Part shown: positions 34,276 through 41,589 of the stretch, piece after piece
Position numbering within the stretch: the first letter of the stretch is position 1
How the letters are laid out: each line of letters starts with the position of its first letter
Origin: Spelaeicoccus albus
GTDB lineage: Bacteria > Actinomycetota > Actinomycetes > Actinomycetales > Brevibacteriaceae
DNA length: 64,000 bases
Assembly (NCBI RefSeq): GCF_013409065.1
Contig: NZ_JACBZP010000001.1
Location: 1,612,001 to 1,676,000, forward strand
Direction: 5' to 3'
The notes under the pieces: model-generated
Told to the model about the DNA's origin: nothing
The model's database searches: none
What the model saw: only the letters and a program-made list of their open reading frames with translations
Translations under genes and position numbers: made by a program

Positions 34276-35584
34276 CGATCTCTTCCAGCTCCTGCCCGGG
34301 CTTGATGTTCGGAAGCCAGAACGTCGCAATGCCCTGCCCGCATCCCAAGACCACTCCGATCACGATCCAGGTGACCGTCAGGTTCGTCGTTGACGACAGC
34401 ACCGTCCAGAACAGGCTGCCGAGCATCAGTCCACCCACGAACATGGCGCCCATCCATCCGATGGCGATGGCCCGCACCCGGGTGGGGAAGCTTTCTCCTT
34501 GATAGGCGTAGCCGGCACCCGACCAGGTTCCGTTCGTCGCTTGGTAGATGAGGAAGAAGACGATGGCCACCCAGACGTAGTTCATGATCAGTAACAGAGC
34601 GAGGTTCAGCGGGCCGACGAGTACTCCTGAGATGACAAGCACATTGCGGCGTCCGAATTTCTCGCCGAGTACCCCGCCAAGCAGATAGAAGAAGAAACCG
34701 ATGCCGCCGCAAAAGAGCAGCAGGACTGCGGCTTGGTCCGACGTCCAGCCCTTTTCCGCCGTCAGCCAGTACGCGATGTAGAGGTTTGTGGCGACGTACG
34801 ACGTCGCATAAAAAAGCCAGGTGACCGTGAGCCTGGTGAGAACCGAGCGGACGGGGCCGGGCGTGGCAAAGAGCTGCCGGACGGACCCCTTCTTCAGATC
34901 GTCGGCGTTCATGGGACGCTCCGCGCTCAAGCGCGCGACTTCCGGCTGATCGTTTGCCGCCACCGCCTTCCGCATGGCTTTCAGGTGGAGGTAGCGCTCC
35001 GATTCGCGGACCTTGTATCGGCCGATTGCCACCAGGACGAGCGGAATGACTCCGAAGAGATAGACGGTCCGCCAGCCAAGCCCGCCGACGAGGAGGTACA
35101 GGCCGGATGCCATGAAGACACCGATCGGCCATCCGCCTTGGACAATGGAATACAAGAACCCGCGATGCTTCGACGGAACCTGCTCATTGACCAGAGTGAT
35201 CGAGACGGCGAGCTCGGCTTGAGCGAACCCGGAGGCCAATGCGCGGACGAGTGCAAGCTGCCAGAACTCCTGAACGAAGTACGTCAACCCGGTGAAAAGG
35301 GCGGCCATGATGAGGCAGAACATCCACATCCATTTGCGGCCTTTGCGATCCATGCCCCAGCCGACGAATAATGCGATGACGAATTCAGCCCCGAAGACGA
35401 TGAATCCCAGGACGCCCAAGATGCCGGAAGACAGGTTGAAGTCGTCGGCGATGGCCGGCATCGTCAGCGTCAACAGGTTGGAATCGTATGAGGCGAGCGA
35501 CCATCCGAGTACGGCGATGATCACCAGGTAGATCGTGTAGCGGCGGTCTTTTTCCTCTTGCGTAGCGAGCGAGCGGTCGGACAT
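34268..35584 (-). CDS. MFS transporter (aromatic acid/sugar-type)
   Basis: 438 residues, 12 helices. GWGMDRKGRKWMWMFCLIM is the conserved loop 2-3, VNEQVPSKHRGFLYSIVQGGWPIG lies in loop 4-5, and LGEKFGRRNVLVISG in the second half. These fit the MFS branch that moves small organic acids. It lies 63 nt downstream of a cyclase-family hydrolase on the same strand, so the pair may import and process one compound. ATG with GAAAGG six nt upstream. Confidence 0.8.
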   Translation of the reverse strand: MSDRSLATQEEKDRRYTIYLVIIAVLGWSLASYDSNLLTLTMPAIADDFNLSSGILGVLGFIVFGAEFVIALFVGWGMDRKGRKWMWMFCLIMAALFTGLTYFVQEFWQLALVRALASGFAQAELAVSITLVNEQVPSKHRGFLYSIVQGGWPIGVFMASGLYLLVGGLGWRTVYLFGVIPLVLVAIGRYKVRESERYLHLKAMRKAVAANDQPEVARLSAERPMNADDLKKGSVRQLFATPGPVRSVLTRLTVTWLFYATSYVATNLYIAYWLTAEKGWTSDQAAVLLLFCGGIGFFFYLLGGVLGEKFGRRNVLVISGVLVGPLNLALLLIMNYVWVAIVFFLIYQATNGTWSGAGYAYQGESFPTRVRAIAIGWMGAMFVGGLMLGSLFWTVLSSTTNLTVTWIVIGVVLGCGQGIATFWLPNIKPGQELEEIAT

Positions 35585-35647
35585 AGCGGCCTTTCAGTTA
35601 ATTCTTTCGTCGCCGCTGCATCGCGGCGCCGTCGATTACCTGCCCGG

Positions 35648-36445
35648 TCAGAGCCAGGCGAATGCGCGGCCCGGCGCACCGGTACCGCGTGCAACTTTCA
35701 GCGGAGCGAAGCAGAACATGGCTCCGCGGACGGGAAGTTCTTTCAAATTTCCCAATGCCTCGATATAGGCCACCCTGGCCGCGAGACCCAGATGGTGCAC
35801 GCCGGCGCCGTCATGGGACGAACCCATGCTGGCGCCGTCCGTCCCAACACATCGGACGCCGCGATCCATCAACAAGCGGATCGCTTCTTCGTCCGGGGCC
35901 GGCCATCCCGGCCCCTTCCGCGTGACGAGCGGGTCGTGGCAATAGGCGAAGCCATTGGGGCCGGCGACATAGTGCTTGTCCCAATTTGTCCGAAATAGGA
36001 CGACGTCATTCGGCTCGATCGCTCCGTTCTCGGTCTCCCATGCCGTCAGGAAGTCCGCGGTGATCATCGGCGAGATACCTGGGCCGGCCCCCGGAAGATC
36101 CTCCGGGATGTCGACGACGACGGCAGGACCCATGAGTTGGTCGAGGGGGATCTGCTCAACAGTGACTGAGCCGACGTCGGCCGCGTGCGGCAATCCGGTA
36201 TCCGGCTCCGGGATGAAATGTGCCGGAGCATCCACGTGAGTTCCGGTGTGCTCGTCGATGAGCAGCCAGCGCGTTTGATAGGGGCCGGTCGCGCTTTTCA
36301 ACGGCGAGGCCTGACTGTCGACGTTTGCGAAGTAATTGAACGTCTTCTGCTGATACGGCATGTGCTTGGCCCAGGCAGCAGGCAACTCTTCGGCAAGGAG
36401 CAACGTCAGATCAATGATCCGGCGTGGTCGGGCGGTTTCCGCCAT
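35648..36445 (-). CDS. Cyclase-family metal hydrolase (kynurenine formamidase-like)
   Basis: 265 residues from ATG 36445 (AAAGG about 11 nt upstream); the frame opens earlier, at 36520. The metal-binding motif H-x-G-T-H-x-D appears as HTGTHVDAPAHF, the hallmark of the cyclase family that includes bacterial kynurenine formamidase and isatin hydrolase. Other family segments are DVVLFRTNWDKHY and GVRCVGTDGASM. It probably opens an amide or lactam ring of a substrate brought in by the adjoining MFS carrier. No kynureninase or tryptophan dioxygenase is nearby, so kynurenine is not favoured. Confidence 0.8.
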   Translation of the reverse strand: MAETARPRRIIDLTLLLAEELPAAWAKHMPYQQKTFNYFANVDSQASPLKSATGPYQTRWLLIDEHTGTHVDAPAHFIPEPDTGLPHAADVGSVTVEQIPLDQLMGPAVVVDIPEDLPGAGPGISPMITADFLTAWETENGAIEPNDVVLFRTNWDKHYVAGPNGFAYCHDPLVTRKGPGWPAPDEEAIRLLMDRGVRCVGTDGASMGSSHDGAGVHHLGLAARVAYIEALGNLKELPVRGAMFCFAPLKVARGTGAPGRAFAWL

Positions 36446-36529
36446 GATGCATCGTGCCTTTCGTGATGAAGTGCCCAGTCCGCACTTCTCCTCGATCCTG
36501 AAGTGCACGGGAGAGACCACGTAATATTT

Positions 36530-36539
36530 CCTATATGAT
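36530..36539 (-). promoter_or_regulatory. TATAGGAAAT-type motif upstream of the cyclase gene
   Basis: On the minus strand CATATAGGAAATATT is almost the same as CGTATAGGAAATATA before the isomerase at 62.7 kb and shares TATAGGA with the sites at 45466, 48433 and 55100. It lies about 85 nt upstream of the cyclase start. It could be an operator or, in part, a -10 element. Confidence 0.4.
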
Positions 36540-36618
36540 GGCGAATTTGCCGCCGTCCGTCAATACCTTAATTTTTTGCTCGGCTCGGCCGGCGCATCGC
36601 GTCTCGCTCTCGCATCGG

Positions 36619-36692
36619 CCGCAAAACGCGGCGCGGCGTCGAGAACGCGAAGTCATGACGGCGCGGGCTATACGGGGTGCCGCGTTTTGCGG
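36619..36692. repeat. REP-like palindrome, copy 2
   Basis: Perfect 14-bp outer arms CCGCAAAACGCGGC (36619-36632) and GCCGCGTTTTGCGG (36679-36692) enclose an imperfect inner part that shares GAACGCG and AGTCATGAC with copy 1 at 20431-20496. Here it lies between divergent genes, so it cannot serve only as a terminator. Confidence 0.75.
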
Positions 36693-36712
36693 GGAGAAAG
36701 ACTTTCAAAAAG

Positions 36713-36744
36713 TATCTTGATATCAAGATAAATTGTGGGATACT
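36713..36744 (+). promoter_or_regulatory. Promoter with 18-bp perfect palindrome (MarR-type operator candidate)
   Basis: TATCTTGATATCAAGATA (36713-36730) is a perfect 18-bp palindrome of the ATCTTGAT-TCAAGAT kind bound by MarR-family regulators. It overlaps a -35 TTGATA (36717-36722), and GATACT (36739-36744) follows at a 16-nt spacing as -10. The first gene starts at 36807. No MarR gene is in the window, so the regulator is encoded elsewhere. Confidence 0.65.
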
Positions 36745-36806
36745 AGAGGTAAGGCATACCTAAGAGGTGATGCTGCAGGCGGACTTTGCTCCGAAAGGGG
36801 AACGAC

Positions 36807-38183
36807 ATGACCGAAGTACACGAGTTGGCTGCTTTCGTAGACGAGGCACAATTCGAATCCATCAGCCCCGAAGCGCTCGAACAGCTGAAGATCCGGGTGC
36901 TCGACACCATTGGAGTGGCGATCGGCGCGCTGGACGCCGAGCCGATGACGGCGATCCGCGGCCTCATGGACGATCTGGGCGGCACCGAGATGGCCACACT
37001 GATCGGCGGCGGACGCACCACTCCCGAACGCGCAGCATTCTTCAACAGCGCTCTCAGCAGATATCTCGATTTCATGGACGCGTACCTGGCGGCAGGGGAG
37101 ACGGGACATCCGTCCGACAACCTCGGTGCCGTGCTCGCCGCTGCCGAGACCGCCAACGCATCCGGCGCGGAATTCCTCACTGCGCTCGCCGTGGCCTATC
37201 AGGTGCAAACGCGGCTGTCGGATGTCGCTCCGGTTCGCGCCAAAGGATTCGACCACACCACGCAGGGCGCTTTCGCTGCAGCCGCATCGGCGGCCAAGGC
37301 CTTCGGCCTGTCTGCGGAACAGACCGCGAACGCCATCGCGATGGCCGGCACGGCCAACGTCGCACTACGAGTGACGCGCACCGGCAATCTTTCTCATTGG
37401 AAGGGCCTGGCCTACCCGCACGTGTCCAAGGAGGGCACCTTTGCCGCAATGCTGGCATCCCGCGGAATCACCGGGCCGGAAGAGGTCTTCGAGGGAAACA
37501 AGGGCTTCAAGGACTCCGTTGCCGGCGACTTCGACATCGACTGGTCCGCCGAGAACCTGGAAAGCGTCCTGCGCACCATCATCAAAAAACACAACGCCGA
37601 GATCCACTCGCAATCGGCGCTCGACGCAGCACTCGACATCCGGGCGCAAGACGGATTCGACGCGGCCGAGATCGAATCGATCAAGCTCACGACCTTCGAT
37701 GTGGCCTACTCCATCATCGGCGGCGGCGAAGAAGGCGACAAACGCACCGTCCGCACGAAGGAAGAAGCCGACCACTCGCTGCCGTGGATGCTCGCCGTCA
37801 CGCTGCTCGACGGGCGGCTCGGTCCCGAACAATACGCGCACGAGCGCGTCGTCGCAGCCGATGTCCAACAGCTCATGACGCGCGTGACAATCGCGCCGGA
37901 CGACGCATATTCGGCTCGCTTCCCGAACGAGATGCCCGCCGAGCTCGAGATCGTCCTGCGCGACGGCACCCGCTTTCACGCCGAACGCGCCGCCTATGAC
38001 GGCTTTCACTCGCAGCCGCTCGATTGGGAGGGCGCCCGCGCCAAGTTCGATGCTGTCACGGCGCCGTTCGCGTCAGAGCAATTGCGCGATGAGATCGCCG
38101 ACATCATCCATCGACTCGACCGGGAACCCGTCACGGCGCTCACTGCAGCGCTCGCCAGGGTCAGCCGGACACGCAACGCTTGA
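36807..38183 (+). CDS. MmgE/PrpD family protein
   Basis: 458 residues from ATG 36807 with GAAAGGGGA five nt upstream. The family includes 2-methylcitrate dehydratase and cis-aconitate decarboxylase. Visible family parts are DTIGVAIGALDAEP, HPSDNLGAVLAAAETANASGAEFLTALAVAYQVQ, KGFDHTTQGAFAAAASAAKAFGLS and IIGGGEEGDKRTVRTKEEADHSLPW, the last matching the conserved (R/K)TREDADHSLPY region. First gene of an operon with a ComA-like enzyme and a nitrilase. Methylcitrate genes (prpC, prpB) are absent, so a different organic acid is likely. Confidence 0.85.
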   Translation: MTEVHELAAFVDEAQFESISPEALEQLKIRVLDTIGVAIGALDAEPMTAIRGLMDDLGGTEMATLIGGGRTTPERAAFFNSALSRYLDFMDAYLAAGETGHPSDNLGAVLAAAETANASGAEFLTALAVAYQVQTRLSDVAPVRAKGFDHTTQGAFAAAASAAKAFGLSAEQTANAIAMAGTANVALRVTRTGNLSHWKGLAYPHVSKEGTFAAMLASRGITGPEEVFEGNKGFKDSVAGDFDIDWSAENLESVLRTIIKKHNAEIHSQSALDAALDIRAQDGFDAAEIESIKLTTFDVAYSIIGGGEEGDKRTVRTKEEADHSLPWMLAVTLLDGRLGPEQYAHERVVAADVQQLMTRVTIAPDDAYSARFPNEMPAELEIVLRDGTRFHAERAAYDGFHSQPLDWEGARAKFDAVTAPFASEQLRDEIADIIHRLDREPVTALTAALARVSRTRNA

Positions 38184-38224
38184 TGGCCACCCGCCATCGC
38201 CCCCAGTGATGGCCGCCGGCCATC
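38182..38224. repeat. Two tandem small hairpins between PrpD-like and ComA-like genes
   Basis: GATGGC/GCCATC (38182-38198) and GATGGCC/GGCCATC (38208-38224) form two adjacent short stem-loops in the 64-nt gap. They could stabilise or segment the operon mRNA. No T-run follows, so they are not classical terminators. Confidence 0.5.
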
Positions 38225-38247
38225 GCACAAGAAAAAGGAGACAGATC

Positions 38248-39084
38248 ATGTCCAACGAAATTCCGTATGACGTTTCGTTCAACTTCATTCCGCGGGCACA
38301 CCGCCCTGCCAAACCGCGCACCCGCGGCATCACCGAAATCCGCGCGCCGTATTACAGCACCTTCGGTACCCGGCACCTCGAGGACGTCTTCGACGTCGCC
38401 GGCCAGTGGGTCGACGGCATCAAGTGGGCGGGCGGCTCGTTCGCCCTGTTGCCGAGCGAACAGGTTCGCGCGTTCAGCGATATCGCCCACAAGAACGACG
38501 CCTATGTCTCGTCCGGCGGCTGGATCGAAACGATCCTGCGCTACGGCGACGACGCGGTCGACCACTACCTGAAGGAGGCCAAGGAATCCGGATTCGACGT
38601 CATCGAGATCTCGACCGGGTTCATCATGCTGCCGACGTCGGGCCTGGTCCGGCTCGTCGAGAAGGTCACGAAGGCCGGTTTGAAGGCCAAGCCCGAGCTG
38701 GGCATCCAAATCGGCTCCGGCGGCGATTCCGGCGAGGCCGAGCTCGCGGCCGAAAGCAAGAAGGACATCGGCGACCTCGTCGATCGGGCACAGAAATGCC
38801 TGGACGCCGGCGCCTCGATCGTGATGATCGAGTCCGAGGGCATCACCGAGAACGTCACCGAGTGGAACACCGGAGCCGCCGCCTCGATCATCAACGGCGT
38901 CGGCCTGGAAAACGTGATGTTCGAAGCCGCCGACGGTCCCGTCTTCGAGTGGTACATCAAGAACTACGGCAACGAGGTCAACCTCTTCGTCGACCACAGT
39001 CAGATCCTGCAACTCGAGGGCCTGCGCCAGAACATCTGGGGCAATAAGAGCACGTGGGGCAGGGTCATCAACCCGGCCGCCTGA
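38248..39084 (+). CDS. ComA-family (phosphosulfolactate synthase-like) TIM-barrel protein
   Basis: 278 residues from ATG 38248 with AAGGAG upstream. ComA joins sulfite to phosphoenolpyruvate to make phosphosulfolactate in coenzyme M synthesis and in Bacillus sulfolactate formation. Family segments seen are GITEIRAPYYSTFGTRHLED, VDGIKWAGGSFALLP, AYVSSGGWIETIL, GFDVIEISTGF and IVMIESEGITENV. No other sulfolactate or coenzyme M gene is nearby; partners are a PrpD-like protein and a nitrilase. The real reaction may be a related PEP or enolate addition and cannot be fixed from sequence. Confidence 0.75.
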   Translation: MSNEIPYDVSFNFIPRAHRPAKPRTRGITEIRAPYYSTFGTRHLEDVFDVAGQWVDGIKWAGGSFALLPSEQVRAFSDIAHKNDAYVSSGGWIETILRYGDDAVDHYLKEAKESGFDVIEISTGFIMLPTSGLVRLVEKVTKAGLKAKPELGIQIGSGGDSGEAELAAESKKDIGDLVDRAQKCLDAGASIVMIESEGITENVTEWNTGAAASIINGVGLENVMFEAADGPVFEWYIKNYGNEVNLFVDHSQILQLEGLRQNIWGNKSTWGRVINPAA

Positions 39085-39088
39085 CACA

Positions 39089-40030
39089 ATGAGTTCTATG
39101 ACTCGTGTGACGGTTGCAGCGGTTCAAGCCGGATCGGTCCTCTTCGACACCCCGGCCACACTCCTCAAGGCGGAGCGGCTGATCCGCGAGGCCGCTGCAA
39201 CCGGCGCCACGCTCGTCGTCCTCCCCGAAGCCTTTCTCGGCGGCTATCCGAAGGGGCTGGACTTCGGTATCACGGTCGGCGGGCGAGCGCCGGAGGGCCG
39301 AGACGTGTTCCGGCGGTACGCTCAGTCGGCCGTCCGGCTCCCCGGACCGGAAACCGACCATCTCGCCGAACTCAGCACCGAATTGGGTGTCATGATCGTG
39401 GGCGGCGTGATCGAGCGCGACGGCGGCACGTTGTATTGCACCGCCGTCTTCATCGCTCCGGGTCGCGGACTTGTCGCAAAGCACCGCAAACTCATGCCGA
39501 CCGCCGCCGAACGTTATCTCTGGGGGCAAGGCGACGGGTCCACGCTGCCGGCCGTGCCCTGCGACGCCGGCGTGTTGGGAGCGGCCATCTGCTGGGAGAA
39601 CTACATGCCGTTGCTTCGGCAGACCATGTACTCCAAAGGCGTCGAGATCTGGTGCGCTCCAACTGTCGACGAACGCGAGCAATGGCAGTCCACAATGCGC
39701 CACATCGCCCTCGAAGGCCGATGCTTCGTGATCGCTGCGTGCCAGTTCCTCACCAGGGACGGCATGCCGGACGACGTGCATCCGGTGCAGGGCGACGAAC
39801 CCGGCACGGTGCTGATCAGCGGCGGCTCCGTGATCATCTCACCGCTGGGAGAGGTGCTGGCCGGGCCCGAACGCGGCGGGGAAACAGTGCTCACGGCCGA
39901 ACTCGATCTCGACGATCTGGACAGGTCGAAGTTCGACTTCGATGCCGCCGGCCACTACGCCCGTCCCGACGTCTTTACCCTCACCGTCGACGAATCGCCG
40001 AAGCACCCGGTCGCCCGGCACGACCGTTAA
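39089..40030 (+). CDS. Nitrilase (carbon-nitrogen hydrolase)
   Basis: 313 residues, ATG five bases after the ComA-like stop. The catalytic triad is E47 (LPEAF), K134 (KHRK) and C168 in CWENYMPLLR; CWEN is the form found in true nitrilases, which turn nitriles into acids, and not in amidase branches. Length fits aliphatic or arylacetonitrilase enzymes. As last gene of the operon it may supply or remove a carboxyl or nitrile group on the substrate of the PrpD-like and ComA-like enzymes. Confidence 0.85.
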   Translation: MSSMTRVTVAAVQAGSVLFDTPATLLKAERLIREAAATGATLVVLPEAFLGGYPKGLDFGITVGGRAPEGRDVFRRYAQSAVRLPGPETDHLAELSTELGVMIVGGVIERDGGTLYCTAVFIAPGRGLVAKHRKLMPTAAERYLWGQGDGSTLPAVPCDAGVLGAAICWENYMPLLRQTMYSKGVEIWCAPTVDEREQWQSTMRHIALEGRCFVIAACQFLTRDGMPDDVHPVQGDEPGTVLISGGSVIISPLGEVLAGPERGGETVLTAELDLDDLDRSKFDFDAAGHYARPDVFTLTVDESPKHPVARHDR

Positions 40031-40052
40031 GCCGTTTTGCCTGCGTCCGCAG

Positions 40053-40952
40053 TCAGTTCCGGACGACGTCGCGCGCCACCCTCTCCATTTGCTCGGCCGG
40101 CTCCACCATCGGGTGGACGATGATGTGGGTGACGCCTAGCGATTCGAGCCATTCGACGTGCTCGCCGATCCGTGCGGCGCTGCCGACGACCGGGATCGTC
40201 GCGGCGAGATCGGCATTGCCGTAGTGGCTGCCGAAAAATTCGCGGACCCGCTCGGCGACGTCCGGCGTCTCGTCGCCCACATGCAGATACACGCGTTTGG
40301 CAATCGTGAAATCATCAGCCGTGCGCCCGTGAGCGTCAAGTAGCGGCAGCAGTGTGTGCAACGACTCCTCGAACGATTCGGGGGAGGCCGAGCCGGCCCC
40401 GATCCATCCGTTGCCAAGGCGCGCGGCACGGTCCAATGCCGGCCGCGCCCGCGCGCCGAACCAGATCGGCGGATGCGGCACCCGCACCGGACGGACCGGG
40501 ACGCGGACGTCGTCCAGCGTCCACCAGCGATTGGCGAACGTGACCCGGTCCTCGGTCCACAGCCGTTTCACCAACGCGATGCCGTCTTCGAACCGGGCTG
40601 CGCGGTGCGCCGGGTCCAATCCGTAACTTGGGTACTCGGCAGTGCCGTTGCCGATGCCGACGCCCGCGATCAGTCTGCCCGCGCTCAGCCGGTCGATCGA
40701 CGCCAGATCGCCCGCCAGCTGCATCGGCGTACGCCGATTCGTGATCAGGACCGCGGTGCCGAGCCGCGCCCGCGTGGTGACGGCGGCCGCGAAACTCAGC
40801 GTGGCCAGCGGATCGACGGCGCTCACACCGCTGCTTTCGGACACCCACAGGCCATCGAATCCGAGCGACTCGGCGGTCTCGAGGTATTCGCGCAGCGTCA
40901 TCGACTCCAGCTCGCCGACGTCTTGCGGGACTGCGATGCCGAATTCAGTCAT
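40053..40952 (-). CDS. LLM-class flavin-dependent oxidoreductase (luciferase-like, possibly F420)
   Basis: 299 residues from ATG 40952 with GGAGG about five nt upstream; the frame opens earlier at 41009. The luciferase-like monooxygenase fold shows ESLGFDGLWVSES, RLGTAVLITNRRTPMQLAGDLASIDRLSAGRLIAGVGIG and HPPIWFGARARPALDRAARLGNGWI. Actinobacterial members often use coenzyme F420, but FMN cannot be excluded. Convergent with the nitrilase operon (22-nt gap) and alone on its strand. Substrate unknown. Confidence 0.85.
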   Translation of the reverse strand: MTEFGIAVPQDVGELESMTLREYLETAESLGFDGLWVSESSGVSAVDPLATLSFAAAVTTRARLGTAVLITNRRTPMQLAGDLASIDRLSAGRLIAGVGIGNGTAEYPSYGLDPAHRAARFEDGIALVKRLWTEDRVTFANRWWTLDDVRVPVRPVRVPHPPIWFGARARPALDRAARLGNGWIGAGSASPESFEESLHTLLPLLDAHGRTADDFTIAKRVYLHVGDETPDVAERVREFFGSHYGNADLAATIPVVGSAARIGEHVEWLESLGVTHIIVHPMVEPAEQMERVARDVVRN

Positions 40953-41111
40953 GGGCTCCTCCACCGGAAAGCCGTCGGTTGAGCCGGGCGGTGCCGGACT
41001 TGCGGCCAACGGTTGTCGCCAATCGTACTTCCTTTCACACGCAGCTCGGGCCGGTCGGCGCCGTCCGCTCGGACTCTTGACCGCTCATAGCGGGCTGATA
41101 GTCTGCTTTCT

Positions 41112-41429
41112 GTGTCCACGTCGGTACTCGTCACGGGCGAAGCGAAAGCACCGGCCAACAATCCGATCACCAATAAGTTCGGGTTGTTCTACGTGGCTTT
41201 CGTCATCGACACGGACACGCACCTGATCCAGGATGCCGAATGCTCGGCGACGTTGGCTTTGACGAACCGGTTCGTCAAGAGCTTGTTCGTGGGAGAGCGC
41301 ATCACGGAGGAAGGTCGACTGCAAGAACGCGTCGCGTCCCGGTACCACGGTTCGTCGCAGCGTGCACTTGCCGCGGCGCTGCACGGCGCCGTCGCCAAGT
41401 ACCGCGGCATCGCCGAAGCACCGGAATAG
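41112..41429 (+). CDS. DUF3870 family protein
   Basis: 105 residues from a GTG start. The pattern VTGEAKAPANNPITNKFGLFYVAFVIDTDTHLIQDAECSATLALTNRFVKSLFVGERI resembles the DUF3870 family of short proteins of unknown role, often near catabolic genes. No membrane segment or signal peptide. A terminator-like hairpin follows 66 nt downstream, so it may be transcribed separately from the DUF819 operon. Confidence 0.6.
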   Translation: MSTSVLVTGEAKAPANNPITNKFGLFYVAFVIDTDTHLIQDAECSATLALTNRFVKSLFVGERITEEGRLQERVASRYHGSSQRALAAALHGAVAKYRGIAEAPE

Positions 41430-41495
41430 CGGCCGTGCGCGCATCAGTAGCCGACATCATCTGATTGCCTGGTCCCTCACCGGACGAGACCCAGT

Positions 41496-41544
41496 CGGAA
41501 ACAGACCTCGGGGCACGACGCCCCTGCCTGTTTCCGGCTTTTTT
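41496..41544 (+). terminator. Intrinsic terminator or attenuator before DUF819 operon
   Basis: CGGAAACAG (41496-41504) pairs with CTGTTTCCG (41528-41536), enclosing GGGGC/GCCCC (41510-41514 and 41520-41524), followed two bases later by six T (41539-41544). It ends the DUF3870 transcript or, as it lies only 45 nt before the DUF819 start, it may be an attenuator in that operon's leader. Confidence 0.8.
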
Positions 41545-41589
41545 CTTGTTTGGCGCGTGATCGGCACCTGAATCTCAAGGGAGACATTC

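Larger units (their letters stand above)
36446..36806. other. Divergent intergenic region between cyclase and MmgE/PrpD operons
   Basis: No gene is supported in this 361-nt gap. It holds, left to right, a TATAGGAAAT-type site (36530-36539), a REP-like palindrome (36619-36692), and an 18-bp perfect palindrome overlapping a likely promoter (36713-36744). These are listed separately. Confidence 0.6.

Noticed and set aside
35648-36445. Calling the cyclase-family gene kynurenine formamidase (kynB)
   Set aside because: No tryptophan 2,3-dioxygenase or kynureninase nearby; neighbours are an MFS carrier only.
38248-39084. Assigning coenzyme M or sulfolactate synthesis to the ComA-like gene
   Set aside because: No comB, comC, sulfolactate dehydrogenase or other pathway genes in the operon; only the family is supported.
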